The notes under the pieces: generated by a model
Database searches by the model: none
Told to the model about the DNA's origin: nothing
Seen by the model: only the letters and a program-made list of their open reading frames with translations
Part shown: positions 20,295 to 31,085 of the stretch, one piece after another
Layout: each line of letters begins with the position of its first letter
How positions within the stretch are numbered: position 1 is the stretch's first letter
Translations under genes and position numbers: made by a program
Assembly: GCA_018136815.1 (NCBI GenBank)
Contig: CM030935.1
Span: 1,996,388-2,060,387, forward strand
DNA: 64,000 nt
Direction: 5' to 3'
Source of the DNA: Isochrysis galbana
Lineage: Eukaryota; Haptophyta; Isochrysidales; Isochrysidaceae

Positions 20295-20560
20295 CCAGCA
20301 ACCCTTTCTCTCGTCTCACTCCCTCTCTCCCTCTCTCTTCTCTCCTCTCTTCTCTTCGTCCCTCTCTCCCTTCTCGTAAAATACTACTGGAGTACTCCAG
20401 GAGGACTCTACTTTGCTCTTTACTGTAGAGTACTCTAGACCAACCCCATGCCGAACCAACCTACCACTTCTCGAGAGAGAGGAAACCATTGTGTGGGTCA
20501 CGCTCTCTCTGCGCTACTACTAAGGGTAGCATAATACTGGTAGTAGTAGTAAATAATACA
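20295..20560 (-). promoter_or_regulatory. Upstream region of the NOL8-like gene with AGTACT palindromes
   Basis: A CT-rich stretch at 20305-20375 precedes GGAGTACTCC (20391-20400) and TAGAGTACTCTA (20426-20437). These are perfect palindromes centred on AGTACT. Similar motifs lie upstream of FAM135 (55313-55341) and between PRP38 and the epoxidase gene. They are candidate promoter elements. Confidence 0.45.
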
Positions 20561-20944
20561 ATGTCGCTATCAGATCTGATAAAGGTGCCCGAGGGCTCGG
20601 CGCACGCGGCCGCCACTCAACCACGACTCAGAAGGCCCGCCCCCCCCCTCCCCCAACGCTAGGCCCAAAGTAGTGCAGATGTAGGGCAGTCAAACAGGGT
20701 TTTTTTATTAGGGGTAGGGGTAGGGTTAAACGTTAAAAAAATGACCATCTCTAGGGCGGTCAAACAGGGACTTTTTAACGACTAGTACGGGTTGGGCTGC
20801 AGTTTTTGACCGTGGCGCGATGCCCAATAAAAAACCTCCCGGGGGGGCTACCTGACGCTACGAAAATCTTCGCCAAGAAATGGTGCGATTCGCCCCCCCT
20901 CTCTCCCCCTCCGTCACGCGCACTCACGCTCTACCCGTAAAGAA
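20561..20944. repeat. Tandem ends of family F repeats
   Basis: The block GGGCGGTCAAACAGGG followed by a T-run and TTAGGGG occurs at 20686-20720 and again, with a diverged follow-on, at about 20753-20785. AATGACCATCTC lies between them. The same terminus is found at 24333-24380. The short run TTAGGGGTAGGGGTAGGG looks telomere-like but belongs to this repeat end. Confidence 0.5.
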
Positions 20945-21763
20945 TTGGTGGTCGCGCCCGCGGGGGGATCGGTTCCTTTATATCTAAGCTACATTCGGCA
21001 TTTGATTCCCGCCCGATGCAGCGCCGTGTCGGGCTGCCGACAGTCCGACCACCCCCTGACCCTCTGGCATCATTGCCCGCGCAGCCCACCCAGCTCCTCA
21101 CAGCGCGCGCACGCGGCTACACTGGCTACCAGAGGCCCCACCCCGACCATCCCGACCCGCCCCTCGCAGGATTCGCCCTCACTCGAACTCGGCATCGAGA
21201 ACCAGGCTCAGCTCACCGGCGCGGCCGTCTACGCGTGGCTGACGAGCCTCCGCGTTGAGGCTGCCTACGCGGGCATCCTCTCTCTCACAGTGCCAGATCC
21301 GGCATTGATCGATGAGGCGAGACCCGTTGGCGGCCTCAGGACGGGCTTCGTCGTGGCGCTCTACGCTGCGGCGGGCAGGAAAGCCCAAGATCCTGCCAGA
21401 GCGCCTCATAGCGCATCTCGCGGGAACCCACCACCCACACGCGGGAAAAGAGACAAAAAAAAAGGGGCCGGAAACTCAAGGAACAAGGAAGCACTCGGGG
21501 GAGAGACGGGAAAGGGAAAGGAGGGGAGGGGAGAGGACTTCCTTCCGCGGGGGCGCGGGGGGGACCGGCCGGGGACTGGGGAGGGGGAGGGGAGAGGGGA
21601 GACGGACCGATCGGGACGATGCAAGGAAGAGGGAATCGGGGCGCGGCGACGGAGAGGGAGTCGCGCGGGAAACCCTTATAGGGAGCGTACAGAGAGGAAG
21701 TGTACAAAGTACAAGGCCCCCCTTTCCCTTTACCTTTACCAAAACTTTACCGGCCCGCAATAG
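20945..21763 (+). CDS. Unrecognised open frame, doubtful
   Basis: A 272-codon frame is open, using a non-ATG first codon in the model. Residues from about 78 to 150 (ELGIENQAQLTGAAVYAWLT through RTGFVVALYAAAGRKAQ) have a protein-like composition with alternating hydrophobic positions. The rest is low-complexity lysine/glycine/arginine. I recognise no family. It could be one exon of a gene or a piece of a mobile element. Both neighbours are repeats. Confidence 0.2.
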   Translation: MVVAPAGGSVPLYLSYIRHLIPARCSAVSGCRQSDHPLTLWHHCPRSPPSSSQRAHAATLATRGPTPTIPTRPSQDSPSLELGIENQAQLTGAAVYAWLTSLRVEAAYAGILSLTVPDPALIDEARPVGGLRTGFVVALYAAAGRKAQDPARAPHSASRGNPPPTRGKRDKKKGAGNSRNKEALGGETGKGKEGRGEDFLPRGRGGDRPGTGEGEGRGETDRSGRCKEEGIGARRRRGSRAGNPYRERTERKCTKYKAPLSLYLYQNFTGPQ

Positions 21764-22049
21764 AAGAATCTGAATTTGTGTAGATTGACCATATTGTCCG
21801 GGTCCCACCAGTTGTGGGAACGCGTGGCGCACTCGGCAGCCACAAATTCGAAGGAAAGCTTTTCATCGAATTTGTCGAGTCCATTCGATGTTGTGTGTGA
21901 TGTGTTGCACCCTTGATTGAGCGTTGAGCGTCGACGCGCGCGCTGGTGTCATGGAGATTGCGGTGACCTCTCGGCGGGGGTACCACGTTAGAACATAGCG
22001 TCCTACGACATCTTGTCAGCTATCATTCCTAGCCACATACACCGGACGA
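21764..22049. other. Spacer, nothing recognised
   Basis: No gene, no clear repeat and no strong motif is visible. It ends at a family G module. Confidence 0.35.
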
Positions 22050-22172
22050 GCCATGCGCCAACCGCGCACACCCCCATCGCGGGGGAGGGGCTCCGTTGCT
22101 CCGTTGCCGTCGAAGGGCTACAGTCCCGCAGCACTAAGGTTATACTAACACAACAATAAAACTCTGACGGAA
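22050..22172 (+). repeat. Family G hairpin module upstream of a gene
   Basis: The module contains a potential hairpin CCCCCATCGCGGGGG, then GGGGCTCCGTTGC, GGGCTACAGTCC, CAGCACTAAGGTTATAC and AAACTCTGACGG. It matches 34315-34439 and 45951-46055 in the same order. All three copies sit on the coding strand 140-280 bases before a gene start. Confidence 0.65.
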
Positions 22173-22352
22173 GGTCTCCTCTCTCGCGCGCTTGCCTCCG
22201 CCCTCCGCTGCCTCGGCGCGACTGCACGTTCTCGCCTGGCCTCCTCCTCGTCCTCGCCGCTGCTTGCAGTGCCGACCGGTACCCAAGTGCAGACAGCGCA
22301 CGCGCCTTCTCTGTGCTCCCACCTGCGCTCACACTTGGCCCTCTCGCATCCG

Positions 22353-23781
22353 ATGGAAGGGACCAGCGCGGCGGCAGCAAACATCACTCTCCAGGATGTT
22401 GTGGGGGAAAGAGTGGTGGCTCCGGATGGGACAGCCGGCCGTGCGAAGGCCTACAAGAATGACCGATGCACTGACCGGAGCCATTCCAGGAGCTCCTATC
22501 TGCCATCTGAGCTGACGCCTGGCAGCTTCGACGCCGAAGCGGTCCAGCTGTACGCCGTACCTGCACAGATGCAAGGATGTGAGATTTTGGTACGGCGGGA
22601 GAGATCTGAGGGCGGAAAGGAGAGCGGAGGTGTTCATGAGGGCACCGAGTTGGATAGGGATGCATTCTACACCGCCACGCTGATTGCGTGCCCTGGCGAT
22701 AAAGGTTGGTTCTATGTGTGCTACAGTGACCAGGATAAGGAGGAGATGTTCCTTGGCGTGCGACCCAACGGCACGTGCGCAATTTTCAGGAGCGACGGCC
22801 AACCTGTGGCTGAAGGTAAGGACATTACGTTGCCGTCCGACTTTGGCTTCAAAGCATTCGAGCTCGTCCGTGCATTCCGCCATTCCAACGGAGGGAGGGA
22901 TGGCACTGAACAAGCTCAATCTAACTTGGTCAGTGGTGGCATGCCCAAGATCATGGCTGATAGTCCTGCGCCGTCAGACAACGGGTTGGCAGTGGATAGC
23001 AGCATCTGTGCTTTGGTGGAGAAAGCTCAAGAGCTTGTGGGTGCTCTGCGAACTGTAGTCAACCTTGCCGAGTCGAAGCTGGCAAGCCTGAAGCGCGAGA
23101 GTGAGATGAGACTATCAGCTAGTCTTCACGATTCAAATGCCAATGCTCCTCTCAAACGGCCTGAGACATCAATTCCAGCAAATGGTGCTGGGGAATCTCT
23201 CGAGACCGACGGACGTCATTCATCCGTTCTGATGTTTGGTGCGTTTGCCACGCCAGCGCTAACGCCAGCATCTACGCACGCATAGCCACATACCACATAC
23301 CATCTGGATGCCGCACTAGGGCGCGGTCTTCGCTCCCATTCCGCCAAACTCAGCCTTTACGACAAATGTGCTGCATCCTCTGATTGAGTCTTCAGGTCCA
23401 ACATTTGACTCAAAGTCTTTTGAGCAAGCCCCACCTGCAGGACATGTAGAGATTGTGCATAGAACACCAGAGCGAACACAAGGGATTTTAAACGAGAGTG
23501 CGCTGAGCAGGTCGACCATTACAGATTCGCAGTGCACATCATCCCCGCTAGGCACACCTTTAAGGCAAGGAGTCTCGCTCTCAGCACCATCGCCGAAATT
23601 GCAAGCAGTTGCCCTTTCTCCCACATGTTCGTGCAATTCTAAAGAGAGTACTGATGTATGTCCCTCGCTTAACGTTGGAGGTGTTCTTGATGACGAGATG
23701 CTCGACGATGGATCCTCAAACGATGAATTGATTGAGGTTGAGGTTGAAATGTGTTACGACGATGATGACGACGCATGCTGA
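22353..23781 (+). CDS. Unrecognised two-exon protein, possibly Tudor-like
   Basis: Exons 22353-23238 and 23354-23781 give 437 residues. The proposed GT-AG intron of 115 bases removes the stop at 23283 and keeps the frame. The first exon has a compact segment, LDRDAFYTATLIACPGDKGW then FYVCYSDQDKEEMFLGV (about residues 100-150), with the strand pattern of a small Tudor- or SH3-like barrel. A helical segment VEKAQELVGALRTVVNLAES follows. The second exon is serine/proline-rich and ends in an aspartate/glutamate-rich tail. I do not know the family and the Tudor idea is only a guess from pattern. The upstream in-frame sequence has no better ATG. Confidence 0.5.
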
Positions 23782-24332
23782 GCCCTGCAAGGCCTAACAC
23801 GACGGTGTTTCTTTTCCCCTTGTTATGGCCAACAGTGTCTAGTACTTGGACAGTCATGTCTAAATGCAAGCAGATGAGAACATCAAGTATCACAATCAGC
23901 TATTGATGTTCGCGATTGGCGCGTGCCGCGTACAATCCTTCTTCCATCCCTTGGTCATCAATCTCCCCAACCCTCCACGGATAAAAAAAAACATCTGAAG
24001 ATTCTGGGCTTACACCTACTATGGACCCAGCATCCGCTACCTCCCTAATGATATCGCCCTTATGTCCCTACGCTTCCACTCTTTCCCTTCCCCCTTCATC
24101 GTCATTCTTCGGTTTTAGTGGTCCGGCCCAAGTGCACTAGCATGGGCGCTAGTTCAGAGTGCGAGGTCCGGGTAGGCCTTTTGCCATTTGGGTTGCTAGT
24201 ATAAGGGGGGGGAAAACATATTAATATTCACGCCTCGCACGTGGCTTTGGGGCTCTATCGTGTAGCCACGCCCTATCCCCCTAAACTTTCCTACCTAACC
24301 TGCTCATCGAACACGAAAACGAAAATCACTAG
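23782..24332. repeat. 3' flank plus a LINE tail fragment
   Basis: The stretch from about 24205 to 24300 (AATATTCACGCCTCGCACGTGGC then GTAGCCACGCCC) matches the LINE 3' region at 48750-48800 and 55570-55625. The remainder is probably 3' untranslated and intergenic sequence. Confidence 0.5.
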
Positions 24333-24727
24333 GGCGGTCAAACAGGGTTTTTTATTAGGGGTGAAAAAATGACCATCTCACCGTTGAGGGAATTTCAGGA
24401 ATGTTTCCGGTAGAAAGTTCCCAACACACCCAATTAGCACATATCCGGGCCCCATTGTCCATTGGGACCCAGACTCCCCACTTGAGCCCCCACAACGAAA
24501 CGTAAACAAATAATGACGAAAGACGCATAAAGTCAAAAAGCAAATTGAAGCAAAGTTGGAAAGGGCTTTAAAGAGCTCAACTTCCAATCGAGACCGGGCG
24601 CGGTGCATGCCCGTTTTCGAAGATCCATCCATATGTGGCGCCCCGCCAGACATCAAATACACTGGGACCACCCGCATAGTCACGCCAATCGGGCAGGACG
24701 CGCGCCGAAACCTCGTCGAAATCAGCC
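24333..24727 (-). mobile_element. Family F repeat, about 395 bases
   Basis: The sequence matches the reverse complement of 33803-34215. Shared blocks are GGTAGAAAGTTCCCAA, AGCACATATCCGG, GACCGGGCGCGGTGCATGCCCG and CGCGCCGAAACCTCGTCGAAATC. Its terminus GGGCGGTCAAACAGGG also occurs at 20686 and 20753. There is no coding frame. At 33.8 kb the repeat is joined to the family II 3' end, so orientation is taken from that copy. Confidence 0.6.
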
Positions 24728-25540
24728 ATCCGCTGAGCCCGTTAGGACGTCTGACTGACGTCGCCAAGGGAGGCGGGCGTGGTCGATTTCGACGCGGTGC
24801 ACGCGGACGGCTGCGGCGATTGGCGTAGCTGCAAGGGTGGCGAGATCCGTGATCGGATGTCTATCGAACAGCTGACTGCCACCATCAGATCGGCCCTTCT
24901 TGCGACTCTGATGGTCTCCCCGATTCGACAACCAGTCAACTCTAGAAGGTGCCATGTCGGTGCTTGACACACGTCCAGCTTGCTTGCGAAGCTCCGATAG
25001 GGGTCGTGGTGGTGTATGCCCGCAAGGATTGCTCAACGTGGGGTTTGGCAAAGCGCGCCGCGTGCATCGTCCATCGCCGGGGGGAAACGCGCGTCCTGGG
25101 GTGGGTGCGGGGGGAGGGGGGGGTGGAACGGCGGGCCCAAAGCCACGCTGTGTCGAGCTCCCCCGGCGTTTGACAATGACTTGCGCTTCGAGCTCAATCG
25201 GTGATCGAAGAGTACCTGGGCGATGGAAGCTTCGCGACTCTGTGCCACCGGGGATGGGGGGTATAGGGAGGGGGGGGGGGGAGGGGGGGAGGGGGGGAGA
25301 CGAGGGAGCCACCCGGAGGTAGCTTGGAGGAGCTTGCACCGGAGATGTGACCGACGGGCCTCTCGGATCTCACGTACTTACAGGGAGTCGAAGAGAGCCC
25401 CGGAGGGAGTGAGGAGTTTGGAGACTGGCCCCATACCTGCACCACCGGAGATGTAGGTCGACAGCCTATCGGATCTTATTCTTCACCGCCATACTTTACG
25501 GGAAGTCAACGAGAGTCCTGGAGGGCGAGACAACAATCTA
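24728..25540. other. Intergenic region, nothing recognised
   Basis: The stretch contains a G-run at 25267-25305 and low-complexity frames on both strands. I see no conserved protein or RNA gene. Confidence 0.35.
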
Positions 25541-26300
25541 TCTGAGCATTAGTACCACTACTCTCACTAGCCCGGTACTAACACGACAGCCCTCAGCGCA
25601 CCTGCCCGTACACCATGGCGCGTGCTGTTGTCACAGATACATACTCCTATGCACCCTTCCACATCTCCCCCCTCGCAGGCCCCCGGCTCCCATTCTAACT
25701 CCCCACAAGTTAAAATGAGGGAAAACCCATTGAGGCGGTCCGGTCGACGCCGGCCGACTCTCCGGGAAAAAGCACCGGGGGGGGGGGGGAGGAACCTCTC
25801 GTCAAAAAAGGAGAACGGCCCTTACAGCTCGCGCCGCGAGCGGTCCTCGAAGAAATAAATGTCTGCGCCCCCCGATACCTGCCACAGGGACGTCTTGAGC
25901 CACTCCCTTCTTCTCGCCTCTCCTGTCGCCAGCCGCCCCCCTTCGCCCGTTTGCTAACGCAAACGGGGCTCGTTTCTCACCACACTCCATCGGGGGGGGT
26001 GCAAATCCCCCCCTCTCCCTCGTTCCATTCTCTTCCGCCCCGGTCCCTGCGGCGCGTCGCCATGCGGCGCGCCATGGCCTGCTCTCAGAGGTCCTTCAGG
26101 GGCGCCCAGAGGGCCAGCAAGGGCAGCTCAGGGGGCAGTGGAGGCTGGGGCTCAGCCCCTGGCCCCCCCTGCCTCTCCCTCGCTCGCCTCGCTGGCCTTG
26201 GGTGCCGCCCGGAGGCCCCTGTCTGCCTGGCGACCAGGGATGGGGGGGGGAGTCAGTACGAGAGCAGGCCCATGCGGGCCTGGGAGTGCGGCTCGCGGCC
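25541..26300 (+). mobile_element. Family III retroposon, running into an assembly gap
   Basis: The element starts with the LINE-shared head (GAGCATTAGTACCACTACTC) at about 25543. It contains a short frame that reads PPSQAPGSHSNSPQ and then RRSGRRRPTLREKAPGGG (25665-25790). The GC-rich body continues to the N run at 26301. It is collinear with the complete copy at 56406-57337. The sequence right of the gap (26401 on) does not clearly continue it. Confidence 0.7.
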
Positions 26301-26400
26301 NNNNNNNNNNNNNNNNNNNNNNNNNNNNNNNNNNNNNNNNNNNNNNNNNNNNNNNNNNNNNNNNNNNNNNNNNNNNNNNNNNNNNNNNNNNNNNNNNNNN
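26301..26400. other. Assembly gap (100 N)
   Basis: Exactly 100 N, a placeholder of unknown true length. It falls inside a repetitive family III element, so a misjoin is possible. Confidence 0.99.
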
Positions 26401-27372
26401 CGGTGGGTGAGAATATCGCAGTCATCGGCGCATACTGGAACGCGTGCACGGGCGCTGACGCCTGAGCGGTGTGGGTGTGGAAAGCGAGAGTGACTGATGG
26501 TAGCATTGTCTCGGACGATGGATCCAATAAATACCATTGTGCTAGCAGTATAGTATTATATATAGATAGTATTATAGATAGTATTGTCGTGCGCGCATAC
26601 TTGACGTACCTCGAGCCGCTCGATCGTTGCGCAGTTTAGTATAATATCTGGCTCCGCAACCCGCAACCCGCAATGCGTAGGCATTGATCGACAGGCGGCG
26701 CGCAGCGCGCTCTGCCCTACTTTGCGCATTTGCTCGCGCGCTTGCGCAGGCTGGCAGTGACTATAGTCGCGCTGCTCTAGTCGTAGTCAAGTCGGCCCCC
26801 TGACTAGCATAGTCAAGTCATGCCATAGCCTCTGACTATTGACTACTAGTCATAGATAGCCCTCTGACTATTGACTACTAGTCATACCATGGGAGCTTGA
26901 CTATGCGTCTGACTATAGTCGTGACTTGAATCATGTACAGCTTTGGTTCCTCGCTTTCGTTCTCGTTCTCGCCCGATTCCCGTCCTCGTTTCGCATTCTT
27001 CACACTCAACTACTACACCTATAAATAGGCCCGGGCTAGAATATGTAGATTGGCCAACCCAAATATGTAGCTTTCATATGTAGAAAATAAGTGGAGACGA
27101 GTAGCAAGGCATCCAAATAGGTGCCCAAATATGCGAGAAATACGTTGATGTGTTGACAAAAACTTGAAAACAAAATGCCAAACAATAACCTAGGAGGTAG
27201 GAGGGTCTAGAGGGGCAGTGTGATGCAATGGGCGTTCATGGCGCTTCGACAGGAGGGGTGTAGGGGTAGGGAGTTAAAATCAAAAGAATGAAGAGAAGAC
27301 GGCTTCTTGGGTTCTTGTTGGACGCCGACAGACACGTCACCGCGCGCGCCGAGCAGATTCGCTCGCGGCAGG
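26401..27372. repeat. Intergenic region with a GACTA-rich tandem palindromic repeat
   Basis: From about 26756 to 26935 the sequence is dominated by GACTAT/ATAGTC and GACTACTAGTC units. A near-exact duplicate of CTCTGACTATTGACTACT occurs at 26830 and 26863. It could form several short hairpins. The AT-rich segment 27040-27200 before EF-Ts is a candidate promoter. Confidence 0.5.
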
Positions 27373-28407
27373 ATGCGACCGGCGCTTGGACTGCGCACGA
27401 TGGCCTGGAGCGGTGGCGCGCTTGCAAGATGTTCTCGTGCGCCAGGGCTACGTGTACGCCACATGTCTGGCGCCGGCTACACCATGGAACAGGTCAAACA
27501 AATGCGCTCGATGACGTCTGCTCCAATGAAAGAGTGCGTGAAGGCACTCAAGGCAACTGAGGGCAACATTGAAGAGGCCATCGCGTGGCTGCGCAAGGCG
27601 GGCGTCGCTAGTGCACACAAGAAGGCGGACCGGCAGACGAGTGACGGCGCGGTTGTCCTCGCGATGGGCGAGGCCGGGATTGCCTGCGTCGAGGTCAACA
27701 CAGAGACTGATTTTGTGGCAAGAAACACAGTCTTTCAGGACTTGGCCACATCGATTGCGCGATCATGCCTCTCTTTGAGCGTATCCTCCGCTGGAGCCAC
27801 TGCTGGAGCCACTGGCCCCCTATCGATCGACGTCGCCGCTCTCGGCGCGTCGAAACTTGCATCTGGCCAGGCGGAAGCACCTATGGTGTCAGACGCACTC
27901 GCCCTTGCAATGACTCAGCTTGGCGAGAACGTTGTTGTCCGTCGAGCATGCCTGCTTCCCATCCCCGAAAATGGGCTGATCGCATCTTATGTTCATAATC
28001 AATATTCTCCTCAACTCGGCCGCATCGGCGCAGCAGTGGCGCTTGCGTCCGATGCAGCCGATAAGGCAGCTCTCAAAAAGCTAGGTGAGCAGTTATGCAT
28101 GCATATTGTGGCTTCATCTCCGGTGGCCGTCACACGCGACTCGGTCCCTGTCAGCCGTATAGAGCGCGAGCGCGAAATTCTGGTTGCGCAGGCTGCGAAC
28201 AGTGGAAAGCCCGCTCAGGTCGTCGAGAAGATGGTGTCTGGGCGACTCGATAAGTTCTTTCAAGAGGTAGCGCTCTTGGAGCAGCCATTTGTGTTGGATG
28301 AAAAGGGTGCCCCCGTCAAAAGGGCCCTTGAGGCTGCCAGTAAAGAATTGGGATCCCCTGTTGAGTGCGTGGGTTTCGTGCGATATGCGGTTGGTGAGGC
28401 CGCATGA
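27373..28407 (+). CDS. TSFM: Elongation factor Ts, mitochondrial
   Basis: An intronless frame gives 344 residues from the ATG at 27373; an ATG at 27400 is the alternative start. The N-terminus is arginine-rich and ends RHMSGAG, as in mitochondrial presequences. The UBA-like module (EQVKQMRSMTSAPMKECVKA to WLRKAG) and the EF-Tu-contacting TDFVARN motif follow, then the two-part dimerisation core with ENVVVRR and the C-terminal GRLDKFFQEVALLEQPFV. EF-Ts exchanges GDP for GTP on EF-Tu during organellar translation. MRSMTSAPMKECVKAL diverges from the bacterial RxxTGAGxxDCKKAL consensus. A plastid location cannot be excluded, but the leader lacks a signal peptide. Confidence 0.92.
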   Translation: MRPALGLRTMAWSGGALARCSRAPGLRVRHMSGAGYTMEQVKQMRSMTSAPMKECVKALKATEGNIEEAIAWLRKAGVASAHKKADRQTSDGAVVLAMGEAGIACVEVNTETDFVARNTVFQDLATSIARSCLSLSVSSAGATAGATGPLSIDVAALGASKLASGQAEAPMVSDALALAMTQLGENVVVRRACLLPIPENGLIASYVHNQYSPQLGRIGAAVALASDAADKAALKKLGEQLCMHIVASSPVAVTRDSVPVSRIEREREILVAQAANSGKPAQVVEKMVSGRLDKFFQEVALLEQPFVLDEKGAPVKRALEAASKELGSPVECVGFVRYAVGEAA

Positions 28408-29069
28408 ATCTTTGGGCACGGATTTGGCTCGAAAGCCATCGTTGCTTGTGCGTTCCTCTCATGGAATAACCACTTGTCCGAGCAGCTCGTGTGTTGGCAG
28501 AGGTTAGAGCATGAGGTGAGGTGCATGAGCAGCCTTGCACCTTATGCTTCCCGATCGTTCGTCGATGAATCAAAGGATTCATTGGCGCGATCCGTGCCAT
28601 GGCGAAGCCCCTCATTGCCCCCCTGCCCCTTTCCATGTTATCACGACCGAAAGGGAAAGGGAGCCATTGGCCATTCGCAGCCGCTCCTTGTCTCGCTCTT
28701 TCGTCTTTTGTAGAGGACTTTTTTAAATTTTTAACAAATGTTAATGGGTCACGGTGCGACAAAGGGATGGGGCAAAGACTCACACAAGACAGGACTCCCT
28801 GCCATGGCAAGGACAAGGACACGCACCCTACCCCCCTCTCCCTTAAGGTCTCAGGCACCCGAATGCTAACTTTATAGTCAATTGCCAGCTGGAGCGCGCC
28901 GCCGCTCCCCCCTCTCGTGTAGTTTTATTTTAGTCACACGGCTGTAGTTTATATTTTAATAGTAGATTTATATTGTGTTAGTATTAGTAACCCGACCAGC
29001 AAGCTTGTAGTTTATTTATATAGTAGTATATGATGAACGTCGGTTATTCCATATATAGAACATCTGGCA
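28408..29069. other. 3' flank of EF-Ts, AT-rich toward the right
   Basis: No gene is recognised. The stretch from 28920 to 29060 is unusually AT-rich for this window (TAGTTTATATTTTAATAG and similar). Confidence 0.4.
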
Positions 29070-29520
29070 TCTGAGCGTTGGTACCACTACTCCACTACTC
29101 CCACTAGCCCGGTACTATCACGACACCCCTTAGCGCACCTGCCCGTACGCCTTGACGTGTGCTAGTGCCACAGATACATACACGTATATGACGTATGCAT
29201 GCACATTCACCTCTTTATATCTCCCCCCTCGCCCCTCGCAGACCCCCGGCTCCCAATATAGCTCGCCACAAATTACAATTACAATGGGTGAAAACCTAGT
29301 GAGGCGGACCGACCTACGTTGGGCGACTCACCAGGGAAAAGCACCGGGGGGCGGGCGGGAGGTCCTCTCGTCCGTGAAGCAAAACGGCCCTTACAGCTCT
29401 CGCTGCGAGCGATCCTCGAAAAATAAGAGACGGCGCCTCGACGCCTCGAGATACCTGCCACAGACAGGGGACAAGGGTCCTCGTAGGCGTCTTGAGCCTC
29501 TCCGCCTTCCCCCCTCACCG
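29070..29520 (+). mobile_element. Family III retroposon, 5' half
   Basis: The head (GAGCGTTGGTACCACTACTC) and the short frame reading PPRPSQTPGSQYSSPQ then GKAPGGGREVL match the copies at 25541 and 57337. Similarity fades after about 29520. The adjoining open frame to 29862 does not match anything I recognise. Confidence 0.6.
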
Positions 29521-30029
29521 GCGAGGCCCCACCTTCTCCCAGCGGCCGGCCCAGATTTGAGAAAAAATCAGTATGAAAATTTCTACCAACCCTGTGTGCA
29601 TGTGACTCCCTTCCCGTTTGCATGCGCGCAGCGCGCAGCTGTCGACCGGGATGTCTTTGAACTGTGGGTGGTATCAAGCTCGCGCTTGATTGTGGGGCAA
29701 GTCTCAGCGGGGCGAGGGCATGGAGTGAAGAGAAGTCTTGAGAGAGGGGGGGAAAGGGCGCGCTACATCGCGACGACGGCCCACGAGTCACCACCCCATC
29801 ACTCACTCACCAACAAGAAAACTCCGAAAAGTAACGCAACATCGCACGAAACAAACCAATGAAACGAGAGACAAACGAAAGCAAATTCGACGTGCAATGC
29901 GGCGGAGCTTCGAGACAACTCATTGGCGAAAACAAAACTCACTCGATTTTCTTCACACACCTCGCTCACATTGATAGAAGCACCGCATCTGCCTAGCTAG
30001 AGTATAAAATACTCTCTCTGGGTGCGACA
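29521..30029. other. Intergenic, nothing recognised
   Basis: Only unsupported short frames are visible. A TAGAGTATAAAATACTCTCT near-palindrome lies at 30000-30019 and resembles the promoter-like motifs near other genes, but no gene starts close by. Confidence 0.35.
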
Positions 30030-30600
30030 TAAACGGACTGTGGACATTTGATCATTTGATGGCTCATTTTGAGTCTGTCCCATTTTCGACGAAACGTGAC
30101 CTTTGACCTTTGGCCTTTGGAGTCTTTGGCCTTTGGCCTTTGGAAGGGGTAGGGCACGAGGCACAAGGCACCTCCCCTACATGTATCATGTATGTCCCAT
30201 GCGAATTAAAAAACTTCTTAATGAACTCGCCGCGCGCGCGCGACCTTGCTGGTTTAGGGTCTGCAGTTTGCAGCCACGCCCGCATCCCTTCTCACACCCT
30301 CCACCTGCCTTGCGGCCCGCCCCCTCGTGCTCTACATAGGGGCTCGGTGTACGAGGTTTCCGGCGGCAAGCGGCGTGAGCCAATCCCCGATCGATGGTCT
30401 AGTCCCATGCTCCCTCCTGCGCCATCGGGCTATCGGCTGTTTCGTGCTTTTTGTTCATCTATGTGCCAGGTTTTTAGGCCCACGTCGGTTTCGTGGCTAT
30501 GGATCGGGTGGGTCGGGGTGGGAGGCCGTGCTGCAGTTACGAGAGCCTTCCCGCCATGCCGAGCGCTTGTGATACCATGTCCCAGATGAGAATTACGTAG
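30030..30600. repeat. Composite of LINE 3'-region repeats
   Basis: The block GACTGTGGACATTTGATC ... TCGACGAAACGTGAC at 30037-30102 matches 44945-45000. The CTTTGGC microsatellite at 30106-30144 follows. CTTAATGAACTCGCC ... CCTTGCGGC ... CTCTACATAGGGGCTCGG (30214-30350) is the LINE 3' region, and CTCCCTCCTGCGCCA (30410) matches its distal part. The stretch is non-coding. Confidence 0.5.
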
Positions 30601-31085
30601 CTAAACTTAGTTGGCACTGTCCTAAGTCCTAATCACTATACCGACCAAAACACTCACTAAGAGCATACAGGGAAACCCGGCGCTCCCGGCATTCTGGAAG
30701 GAGGCACTCACCAAATTCAGATCTCAGATCAGTGAGTGTGAGTGACCGGGCTACACTTGGCACCTAGCGCTTAGTTAGTAACTAGTTACTAGTTAGCAGT
30801 TAGCGTTCAACACTAGCCGTCACAAAGCTGCTGAAAGCTGTTGCATTCTTATCGATATTCTCGGCGGAGTGTCCGAGCCGGCCTGTCCTGGTGTCATGGT
30901 GGTGCAACCATGGCGACCCTGCCTAGCAAAGCGTCACCAGTGCTTAGACCTAATGTTATAATGGGCAGGAGAGACATGTTTCCGTGTTTCCGGCGGCAAG
31001 TCTCTTGGATATCTTTCTCTAACATCTAAGCATCTAAGGGATCTGCACCGCTCTCCCGCCAACCCGCGCCAACGTCCGACGAGCG
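30601..31085. promoter_or_regulatory. Upstream region of the Kelch gene
   Basis: The sequence carries short repeated TAGTTAGTAACTAG-like motifs at 30770-30805 and no recognisable gene. It is the likely promoter and 5' untranslated region of the gene at 31086. Confidence 0.3.

Noticed and set aside
20713-20736. Telomere-like TTAGGGGTAGGGGTAGGG
   Set aside because: It contains only about three imperfect units and is part of the repeat end shared with 24333-24365, so it does not mark a chromosome end.
26096-26537. Reading frames spanning the N run
   Set aside because: They exist only because N codons are read through. No protein can be inferred across a placeholder gap.
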